Part shown: positions 6,188 to 11,650 of the stretch, piece by piece | Position numbering within the stretch: the first letter of the stretch is position 1 | How the letters are laid out: every line of letters starts with the position of its first letter | From: Methanobacteriota archaeon | Lineage (GTDB): Archaea > Thermoplasmatota > Thermoplasmata > UBA10834 | Direction of reading: 5' to 3' | Assembly: GCA_011391345.1 (NCBI GenBank) | Contig: JAABQR010000023.1 | Span: forward strand, 1 to 11,650 | DNA: 11,650 nt | Translations under genes and position numbers: made by a program | Notes under the pieces: model-generated | The model's input: only the letters and a program-made list of their open reading frames with translations | Told to the model about the DNA's origin: nothing | Databases searched by the model: none

Positions 6188-8149
6188 TCACCACCCTCCC
6201 CATGGCAGCACGTAGAGCACGAGTATCAGCAGCAGGCAGATGCCGACGACTATCAGACCTGTGTACCTCTGGACGTTCCCGTTCTGGAGCCTTCTGAGCA
6301 CTTGGCCCATGTTGCCCCCGAGGTACGCGAAACCGTTCACGATGCCGTCGATGACATGCCTGTCGAACGCGTCTGCGACCAAAGACGCCGCATAGACGAC
6401 CTTGATTGCGAAGTCGTCGTAGAACTTGCTTATGTACCATCTGTTCTCGAGGGCCCTCTGGAGCTTGCCGTTGAAGCCCTTCGCGAACACGGACCTGTCG
6501 AACCCCGGCACATAATACATCCTCCACGCCAGCACGATGCCCACGATCGCCAGGGCCAAGGTGAGGTACGTGAGCGGATCTGTGAATATCTCGACCGCGA
6601 CATCGAACACGCTCTCGTGCCCGGCCCCCGCGAGCAGTCCGTCGATCGAGCCCTCCATGAAGGCCTTGAACCCGTCACCGATGAACAGCGCGAAGCCGGA
6701 CACGACCGCGAGGCCGGCCAGTATCATCAGGGGCACGGTCATGATCCTCGGGGACTCATGCGCGTGGTAATCCGACCTCGGCTCTCCCGCGAAGGTCATG
6801 AACCACATCCTGAACATGTAGAACGCCGTCAGGAAGGCCGTCGCTATGCCCATGACCCAGAGCATCATGAACGCGGGGTCGAACTCACCCGCGTGCCACA
6901 CGGCCGCCAGCACCTCGTCCTTGCTCCAGAAGCCGGAGAGCGGCGGCATGCCCGCGATCGCCAGGGAGCCTATGAGCATCGTCAGCGAGGTGATCTTCAT
7001 CACCTTGCCCAGGCCGCCCATCTGCCGCATGTCGTTCGTGCCCACGGCGTGTATGACACTGCCCGCGCATAGGAACAGGAGCGCCTTGAAGAACGCGTGG
7101 TTCATGAGATGGAATGTCGCGGCCGAGTATCCGGCCGCCGAGTCAGCGTGTATCACCAGATATCCGCCCGCGCCGAGACCGAGGGTCATGTAGCCCAGCT
7201 GGCTGATCGTGCTGTACGCCAGCACGCGCTTGATATCGTTCTGCGCCAGGGCGGCCGTCGCAGCGACCAGGGCGGTTATGCCGCCGATGGCTGCGACGAA
7301 CAGGAGGCTCTCGGGCGCCTGCACCAGGAGCGGATACGACCTCGCCGTCAGGTACACGCCCGCCTTGACCATGGTCGCGGCGTGTATGAGAGCGGAGACG
7401 GTCGTCGGGCCCTCCATCGCGTCTGGAAGCCATTCGTGGAGCGGGAACTGCGCGCTCTTGCCTATCGCGCCGCCGAATATCAAGGCGGTCGCCAGAATCA
7501 TCATGTCCGATGGGACCGCTGCGACCCCCGCGCCGGAGAACAGATCAGCGAAGTCGAGGCTGCCGACGTACTTGAACAGGATGATGATGCCCGCCATGAA
7601 CATGATGTCGCCCACGCGGGTCACGATGAACGCCCTCTTCGCGGCGCTCGCGGCCGACGGCCGCTCGTACCAGAACCCTATCAGGAGGTACGAGCACAGG
7701 CCCACCAGCTCCCAGAATATGAACATCAGGAGGTAGTTGTCAGCGATGACGAGGCCGTACATGACGGATATGAACAGCATGATCTCGGCGTAGTACCGCC
7801 TCCTGGTCTCGCCCTCGCCGTGCATGTAGCCGCCGGAGTAGAACACGACGAGCGTGCCCACGACGGAGACGACCACCAGCATGACGGCCGAGAGCTGGTC
7901 GATCCATATCCCGAATGTGACGCTGAAATCCCCGACCACGAGCCACTCGAACCTCTGCGAACCGTCGATGAGGGTGTCGCCCATGACGACGTCCCATACG
8001 ACCAGGAACGAGAGGCACATGGCGCCCAGCGCGCCCCCGATGGCGTAGACCGCCCCATCCTCCCACCACAGGGTGCGCTTGGGCAGCAGGGCTATGAGAA
8101 TGAACGCGGCGAAGGGGAAGACCGGGATGAGCCACGCGTACTCCAGCAA
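6188..8149 (-). CDS. nuoL: Complex I proton-pumping subunit L
   Basis: A 653-residue distal antiporter-like subunit (NuoL/ND5/FpoL). Key residues are E147 in FIFWELVGLCSYLLIGFW (TM5), K231 in AIGKSAQFPLHEWLPDAMEG (TM7), K262 in TMVKAGVYL (TM8), K355 in HAFFKALLF, and K410 in GFWSKDEVL (TM12). The long C-terminal part beyond about residue 480 contains the expected lateral-helix region and ends with a hydrophobic anchor (about 631-650), so the subunit is full length. It starts with TTG at 8149: GAGGTG (8155-8160) lies 5 nt upstream, within the last codons of nuoK, and the gap to the nuoK stop is 1 nt. The use of a weak start codon with a strong ribosome-binding site recurs in this operon (compare nuoN). 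Confidence 0.97.
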   Translation of the reverse strand: MLEYAWLIPVFPFAAFILIALLPKRTLWWEDGAVYAIGGALGAMCLSFLVVWDVVMGDTLIDGSQRFEWLVVGDFSVTFGIWIDQLSAVMLVVVSVVGTLVVFYSGGYMHGEGETRRRYYAEIMLFISVMYGLVIADNYLLMFIFWELVGLCSYLLIGFWYERPSAASAAKRAFIVTRVGDIMFMAGIIILFKYVGSLDFADLFSGAGVAAVPSDMMILATALIFGGAIGKSAQFPLHEWLPDAMEGPTTVSALIHAATMVKAGVYLTARSYPLLVQAPESLLFVAAIGGITALVAATAALAQNDIKRVLAYSTISQLGYMTLGLGAGGYLVIHADSAAGYSAATFHLMNHAFFKALLFLCAGSVIHAVGTNDMRQMGGLGKVMKITSLTMLIGSLAIAGMPPLSGFWSKDEVLAAVWHAGEFDPAFMMLWVMGIATAFLTAFYMFRMWFMTFAGEPRSDYHAHESPRIMTVPLMILAGLAVVSGFALFIGDGFKAFMEGSIDGLLAGAGHESVFDVAVEIFTDPLTYLTLALAIVGIVLAWRMYYVPGFDRSVFAKGFNGKLQRALENRWYISKFYDDFAIKVVYAASLVADAFDRHVIDGIVNGFAYLGGNMGQVLRRLQNGNVQRYTGLIVVGICLLLILVLYVLPWGGW

Positions 8150-8150
8150 T

Positions 8151-8471
8151 CTACCACCTCAGTATGTTGATCTTGTCCACGTCCACGGTCTGGTATCTCC
8201 TGTACACCGACAGTATGATGGCCAGGCCCACGGCGACCTCGGCGGCCGCGATGGCGATCGAGAAGAGGGCGAACACCTGCCCCGTCGAGTCGACCGTCGT
8301 GTGCAGCGTCGAGTGATACGAGCTGAACATCACGAGGTTGATGTTCGCGGCGTTGAGCATTATCTCTATGCACATCAGGACGACGATGGCGTTCCTGCGC
8401 GTGAGGACGCCATACGCCCCGATGACGAACAGGAGGGAGCTGAAGACCAGCCAGTACTCGATCGGGATCAT
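8151..8471 (-). CDS. nuoK: Complex I membrane subunit K
   Basis: A 106-residue, three-helix membrane subunit (NuoK/ND4L/FpoK) that carries part of the central proton axis. The two conserved membrane glutamates are present: E36 in MCIEIMLNAANINLV (TM2) and E78 in AAAEVAVGLAIILSVYRR (TM3). Its N-terminus MIPIEYWLVFSSLLFVIG is typical of the family, which decides the ATG at 8471 over any longer reading. The start overlaps the stop of the upstream J fragment as ATGA, with GGAGGAG (8477-8483) five nt upstream, so the two are translationally coupled. Length is normal. Confidence 0.96.
   Translation of the reverse strand: MIPIEYWLVFSSLLFVIGAYGVLTRRNAIVVLMCIEIMLNAANINLVMFSSYHSTLHTTVDSTGQVFALFSIAIAAAEVAVGLAIILSVYRRYQTVDVDKINILRW
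8155..8160 (-). promoter_or_regulatory. Shine-Dalgarno for the TTG start of nuoL
   Basis: GAGGTG on the minus strand, inside the final codons of nuoK and 5 nt before the TTG at 8149. It supports use of this non-ATG start. Confidence 0.65.
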
Positions 8472-8713
8472 TCCTTCTCCTCCTTCGCCAGGAACACGCC
8501 GCCGAGGATGGCGACGAGCAGCAGCAGGCCGATCATGAGCACGACGAGCGCGTACCCTGATGACGACGAGTCCCCGAACATGGTCCACGACACGTTCTCG
8601 TTCGTGATGGGATCCATATCCCCCTCGGGCCATGACACGCCCGTCACAGCGAGCACGAACAGGAGCGCCAGCAGGACGAGGAAGAAGCCTTTGATCACTC
8701 CGTCCCTCTTCAT
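8468..8713 (-). CDS. nuoJ: Complex I subunit J, C-terminal half (split NuoJ)
   Basis: An 81-residue protein with two membrane helices (about residues 9-25 and 54-76). The second, MIGLLLLVAILGGVFLAKEE (60-79), matches the last helix of NuoJ, which in full-length proteins reads roughly LLLLVAxIGAxxLA. It therefore supplies the final helices of subunit J, while the preceding gene supplies the first three. The short hydrophilic region between the helices (about 27-52) is acidic and unremarkable. The gene starts with ATG overlapping the stop of the first half as ATGA and ends the same way with nuoK. A two-gene NuoJ/FpoJ is known in some archaea, so this is a natural split rather than a frameshift. 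Confidence 0.88.
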   Translation of the reverse strand: MKRDGVIKGFFLVLLALLFVLAVTGVSWPEGDMDPITNENVSWTMFGDSSSSGYALVVLMIGLLLLVAILGGVFLAKEEKE

Positions 8714-8973
8714 CGTCTCTCACTCTCCATGATCTCGCGCTTGGTGAGCATGATACCGAACAGTATTACGACGACGACCGCACCCACATAGACCAGTATC
8801 TGCACGATGGCCACGAACTCCGCGTTGAGCATGACATACAGGCACGCGACGGAGACGAAGCATGTCGCAAGGGCGATCACGCTGTGCATTATCTCCCTCG
8901 AATGTATGACCATGAGCGCGGACACGAGCGCGCACGCGGCGAGGAACACGAACACTAACAGCTCCCAGGTCAT
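8710..8973 (-). CDS. nuoJ: Complex I subunit J, N-terminal half (split NuoJ)
   Basis: An 87-residue protein holding the first three helices of NuoJ/ND6. The signature NAEFVAIVQILVYVGAVVVV (50-69) is the conserved third helix, which carries the bend linked to coupling in complex I, followed by ILFGIMLTKRE. The ATG at 8973 gives MTWELLVFVFLAA, a normal subunit J N-terminus; it overlaps the nuoI stop as ATGA and has GGGGGTG about 5 nt upstream. A longer in-frame reading exists but would lie entirely inside nuoI. The protein stops shortly after helix 3 with a charged tail, and the last two helices are encoded by the next gene. Confidence 0.93.
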   Translation of the reverse strand: MTWELLVFVFLAACALVSALMVIHSREIMHSVIALATCFVSVACLYVMLNAEFVAIVQILVYVGAVVVVILFGIMLTKREIMESERR

Positions 8974-9884
8974 TTCTGCACCCCCGGCATCTCGATCGCT
9001 TCGAACTTGCACGCCTTGAAGCACCTGCCGCAGCCCACGCACTTCTCGAGGACGAACACCGCCCTCTTCTTCGGCTTGCCCTTCTTGCCGTCCTTGAGGA
9101 CCTTCTCAGTGCCAGGCATCTCGAGCATGTATATCGCGTCGGCAGGGCACGCACGCGCGCACGCGCCACAGCCCGTGCAGCTGTCGAGGACGAGCTTCGG
9201 CTCGGGCATCTCGAAGTACGATTCGTACACCTCGACCATGGTCAGGGCCTTCTCTGGACACACAACGGCGCACTTCTGCTGTGAGTTGCATTTCGCGAGG
9301 TTGATCGCCGGTTTCTTCTTACCGACATTCTCGATGGGCATCATCGCGATGCACATCTCGGGACACTCGCCCGCGCACTTCTCGCAGCCCGTGCACTTGG
9401 ACAGGTCGAGCATCGGCAGGAGCCTCTTCGTCCTCTCCTCCACGAACGAGTCCGCGAACCTGTCGTCCCTGATGTCCTTGGGGCCGAGCCTGAACTTCTC
9501 CCGGTCGCCGTCAGCCAGCTCGAACTCGGTCGTCATGTGCAGGGCGCACGTAGGGCACACCTCGGCGCAGAAGCCGCAGAACAGGCACCGGCCCAGGTCC
9601 ACGCCCGGCCGCTCGATCTTACCCAGCTCAGGGTCCTCGAGCTTCTCGAGCCACATGCAGTCGTTGGGACATATAACGACGCAGTTCCCACAGCCGATGC
9701 ACTTCTTGAAATCGAGCACGTGCTTCCCGCGGTACACCTGCGGCAGGACCAGCTTCTGGTGCGGGTACAGGACCGTGTTGGGCTTGCCCGTGATGAGCGA
9801 GCGGACCAGCTGCCTGCCAGTGCGCATCATGGGACGCAGCACATACCCGACGAAGCTCACCTTGCCCCTCTCCGCGTCCGCCAT
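8970..9884 (-). CDS. nuoI: Extended complex I iron-sulfur subunit I fused to a polyferredoxin-like C-terminus
   Basis: A 304-residue protein, about twice the usual NuoI length. Residues 1-137 are an ordinary NuoI: a basic N-terminal region, two full CxxCxxCxxxCP motifs (C62/65/68/72 and C100/103/106/110) and the typical MTTEFELADGDRE stretch (117-129). These clusters relay electrons from the input module to NuoB. Residues 138-304 add four more motifs: C164/167/170/174, C199/205/209 (second Cys replaced by Q202), C236/239/242/246 and C282/285/288/292. They fall in two pairs resembling two extra 2[4Fe-4S] ferredoxin domains. A lysine-rich insert (261-274) separates the last pair. The extension may carry electrons from a soluble donor into the enzyme; this is inference. 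The ATG at 9884 abuts the nuoH stop (TGAATG), and the stop overlaps nuoJ by ATGA. Confidence 0.95.
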   Translation of the reverse strand: MADAERGKVSFVGYVLRPMMRTGRQLVRSLITGKPNTVLYPHQKLVLPQVYRGKHVLDFKKCIGCGNCVVICPNDCMWLEKLEDPELGKIERPGVDLGRCLFCGFCAEVCPTCALHMTTEFELADGDREKFRLGPKDIRDDRFADSFVEERTKRLLPMLDLSKCTGCEKCAGECPEMCIAMMPIENVGKKKPAINLAKCNSQQKCAVVCPEKALTMVEVYESYFEMPEPKLVLDSCTGCGACARACPADAIYMLEMPGTEKVLKDGKKGKPKKRAVFVLEKCVGCGRCFKACKFEAIEMPGVQK

Positions 9885-11012
9885 TCAGAACCACCCCAAG
9901 GTCTTCAGTCCGGCGGCGATCAATAGGTTCACCATCGCCAGTGGCAGGAGCCTCTTCCAGCCCAGGTTCAGTATCTGGTCGACCCTGACCCTCGGGAGGG
10001 ACCATCTCATCCACTCGATGATGACGAACACGATGTACGCCTTGATCAGGAACCATATCTCGTCCGGGATGATGGCCGGCCCGTTCCACCCGCCCAGGAA
10101 CAACGCGGTCGCGAGAGCGCCGCCCGCGTACCCTCTCAGATAAGAGGTCATCATGAAGAAACCGAAGCGCATGCCGCAGTACTCCGTGGTCCATCCCTCG
10201 ACGAGCTCCGCCTCTGCCTCCGGCAGGTCGAAGGGCGTGACCTCGACCTCGGCGGCCATGCAGACCAGGAACACGATGAATCCTATGAAGAGCGGGATTG
10301 CGAACCATATGTCCGCCTGAGCCTCGACGATACCCACGAACCCGAAGTCGCCTGCCAGGAGGAAGACGCTCGCGACAGCGAGCAGGAGCGGTATCTCGTA
10401 GCTCATCATCTGCGCGGCGGACCTCATACCACCTATCAGCGTGTACTTGTTGTTCGAGGACCATCCAGCGAGCAGTATCGAGAACGGGGCGATGGAGAAC
10501 GCGGCAAAGGCGAACAGGGCCCCGGCGGGCACGAACGCTCCATCGATGTTGGTCGCGATGCCGAAGCGGGGGCTCAGGGGTATCGTGGCGAGTATCAGGA
10601 ACGACGAGCTGACGAATATGACCGGGGCGAGGATGAACCCGAGCCTGTCGGCGTCCCTGGGCGTGATGATCTCCTTCACGAACAGCTTCATGCCGTCCGC
10701 GATGTTCTGAAGCCAGCCGCCGATCCTGTAGCCCACGTAGTAAGGCCCGTAGAAGTCGAATATGCGCCCGCTCAGCTTCCTGTCGAGCCAGATGAAGTTG
10801 AGGACGTTGACGATGGCGACGATGAGGACCACGAGCACCTCCAGGAGGATGGTCATGACGGCGATGTGCCCGTCCGATGCCGCGAGGTCGCCTACGCCGG
10901 TGAAGAAGTCGCCGAACACCCATGGCAGGAAGTCTCCGAGCCAGTACCACAGGTTGTTGACGAGGTCCACGAGCCAGACGATTATGATGTTGCAGAATTC
11001 GTACAGGTTCAT
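9885..11012 (-). CDS. nuoH: Complex I quinone-site membrane subunit H
   Basis: A 375-residue membrane subunit (NuoH/ND1/FpoH) that forms the quinone tunnel with NuoB and NuoD. The diagnostic loop TPFDLPEAEAELVEGWTTEY (259-278) is present, as are DRKLSGRIFDFYGPYYVG (77-94) and LQNIADGMKLFVKE (101-114). The protein differs from canonical NuoH in three places: the usual ExxR/K pair begins with Asp77, the GPNxVG loop reads GPYYVG, and the ETNR before PFDLPEAE reads E255-V-E-V258. The ATG at 11012 was chosen over an upstream ATG at 11054 because AGGTGA (11017-11022) precedes it at short spacing, the longer form would lie inside nuoD, and MNLYEF starts directly before the first helix. The nuoD stop TGA is part of this ribosome-binding site. 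Confidence 0.95.
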   Translation of the reverse strand: MNLYEFCNIIIVWLVDLVNNLWYWLGDFLPWVFGDFFTGVGDLAASDGHIAVMTILLEVLVVLIVAIVNVLNFIWLDRKLSGRIFDFYGPYYVGYRIGGWLQNIADGMKLFVKEIITPRDADRLGFILAPVIFVSSSFLILATIPLSPRFGIATNIDGAFVPAGALFAFAAFSIAPFSILLAGWSSNNKYTLIGGMRSAAQMMSYEIPLLLAVASVFLLAGDFGFVGIVEAQADIWFAIPLFIGFIVFLVCMAAEVEVTPFDLPEAEAELVEGWTTEYCGMRFGFFMMTSYLRGYAGGALATALFLGGWNGPAIIPDEIWFLIKAYIVFVIIEWMRWSLPRVRVDQILNLGWKRLLPLAMVNLLIAAGLKTLGWF

Positions 11013-11016
11013 GGCC

Positions 11017-11650
11017 TCACCTATCGTTCTCGCCGATACACATGTCGAGGCCACCCATGATGGCCACGACGTCAGCGACCTTGTAGCCCACCAGGAACTT
11101 CGGGGCTGCGGACACCGTCACGAATATCGGGCTGCGGATCTTGAGCCTGTAGGGCCTGTCCGTCCCGTCGCCCACGGCGTACATCATGCCCTCGCCCCTC
11201 GGGTCCTCGACCCTGGCCATGCCCGTGCCTTTGGGGGCGTTCCTGGGCGCGACGACCCTCCACCTCCCCTTGGGCATGTTCTGGATGGCCTGGCGGATGA
11301 TCCTGCAGCTCTCCCACATCTCGTCCATCCTGACCCGGTACCGGGCGAAGCAGTCGCCCTCGGTCCGGGAGCAGACCTCGAAGTCCATGTCAGCGTACGC
11401 CTCATAGGGCCTGTCCTTGCGCAGGTCGTACTTCGCCCCGCTGGCCCTCAGCGGCGGGCCCGTGACCCCGAGGTTCATGGCGTCGTCCCTCTTGAGTATC
11501 CCGACGCCTTCGTTCCTCATCATGAAAATCTTGGAACCCTCGTAGAGGTCCTCGTATTCCCTCAGCCGCTGCTCCGTGTAATCGCATGCGCGCAACGCCT
11601 CCTTGTCCCAGCCCGGCGGGATGTCGTGCGCGACCCCGCCGATGCGCGGG
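11017..11650 (-). CDS. nuoD: Complex I catalytic subunit D, C-terminal part (5' end outside window)
   Basis: The last 210 residues of NuoD/49-kDa subunit, which lines the quinone pocket and descends from the large subunit of NiFe hydrogenases. The visible reading begins RIGGVAHDIPPGW, the conserved RxGGV.HD segment, and continues open to the window edge. Further signatures are LGVTGPPLRASG followed by YDLRKDRPYEAY, VEDPRGEGMMYAVGDG, and the C-terminal GGLDMCIGENDR matching the family ending xGExDR. The N-terminal His and Tyr of the quinone site would lie outside the window. No CxxC nickel-ligand pairs are seen in this part, as expected for complex I. The stop TGA lies 4 nt before nuoH and inside its ribosome-binding site. 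Confidence 0.96.
   Translation of the reverse strand, partial: PRIGGVAHDIPPGWDKEALRACDYTEQRLREYEDLYEGSKIFMMRNEGVGILKRDDAMNLGVTGPPLRASGAKYDLRKDRPYEAYADMDFEVCSRTEGDCFARYRVRMDEMWESCRIIRQAIQNMPKGRWRVVAPRNAPKGTGMARVEDPRGEGMMYAVGDGTDRPYRLKIRSPIFVTVSAAPKFLVGYKVADVVAIMGGLDMCIGENDR

Noticed and set aside
5984..8170. Two long plus-strand open frames (5984-7072 and 7097-8170) opposite nuoM and nuoL
   Set aside because: Same low-complexity charged composition and no ribosome-binding or promoter context; shadows of nuoL and nuoM.
8151..8723. A 190-residue version of NuoK with a long N-terminal extension
   Set aside because: The extension is an out-of-frame reading of the second nuoJ gene; the ATG at 8471 has a strong Shine-Dalgarno and gives a normal-length NuoK.
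8468..8973. nuoJ as a frameshifted pseudogene
   Set aside because: Both halves have their own start, ribosome-binding region and ATGA coupling, the break lies between helices, and split J genes are known in archaea.
9007..10143. Plus-strand open frame of 378 codons opposite nuoI and nuoH
   Set aside because: Ser/Phe/His-rich reverse complement of cysteine-motif codons, with no recognisable fold; nuoI and nuoH are well supported on the minus strand.
9628..10950. Minus-strand open frame of 440 codons overlapping nuoH in another frame
   Set aside because: Arg/Gly/His-rich translation with no family motif, while the nuoH frame shows all signatures.
1..11650. tRNA, rRNA, CRISPR arrays, insertion sequences and attachment sites
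   Set aside because: None was found by eye; apart from the 140-bp divergent region at 2119-2258 the window is almost entirely covered by intact or edge-cut protein genes.

Overview
The window reads as a stretch of a GC-rich archaeal chromosome carrying most of a respiratory complex I operon next to a menaquinone-tail gene cluster. An archaeal origin is inferred from three things: a clear TATA box (TTTTATAT) in front of the only rightward gene, a geranylgeranyl-reductase family protein, and a complex I whose subunit J is split in two. Menaquinone use, heavy AGG (Arg) codon use and the operon layout would suit a non-methanogenic Thermoplasmatota-type or related euryarchaeal lineage. That placement is an inference; no rRNA or marker gene is present to settle it.

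Left region (1-2258). Three leftward genes are packed end to end: a long-chain polyprenyl diphosphate synthase, a UbiE/MenG-type quinone C-methyltransferase, and a geranylgeranyl-reductase family flavoprotein cut by the window edge. A divergent gene, menA (2259-3185, + strand), encodes the prenyltransferase that attaches the tail to the naphthoate head. The 140-bp divergent region holds the menA TATA box, a weak TATA-like element for the opposite direction and a perfect 7-bp inverted repeat. Together the four genes can make the tail, attach it, methylate the head and perhaps saturate the tail of a menaquinone.

Right region (3189-11650). A leftward operon encodes, in transcription order, NuoD (5' end outside the window), H, I, J1, J2, K, L, M and N. 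Genes abut or overlap by a few bases, with ATGA and TGAATG junctions and Shine-Dalgarno sequences lying in or over the preceding gene's end. This covers the C-terminal half of the catalytic subunit D, the quinone-site subunit H, the iron-sulfur arm subunit I and the whole proton-pumping membrane arm. No NADH-input subunits (E, F, G) or F420-input subunit (FpoF) lie downstream of nuoN; upstream is not visible. The operon ends 3 bp from the convergent menA stop, so quinone synthesis and the quinone-reducing enzyme are direct neighbours.

The most unusual item is NuoI. It has the normal two-cluster NuoI module followed by about 150 extra residues with four more ferredoxin-type cysteine motifs, making a built-in polyferredoxin. 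One motif has lost its second cysteine, and a lysine-rich insert lies between the last two. NuoH also lacks basic residues that are widely conserved around the quinone tunnel in canonical complex I. Both suggest a complex I variant with altered electron entry and possibly altered quinone handling. No tRNA, rRNA, mobile element or CRISPR array was seen.
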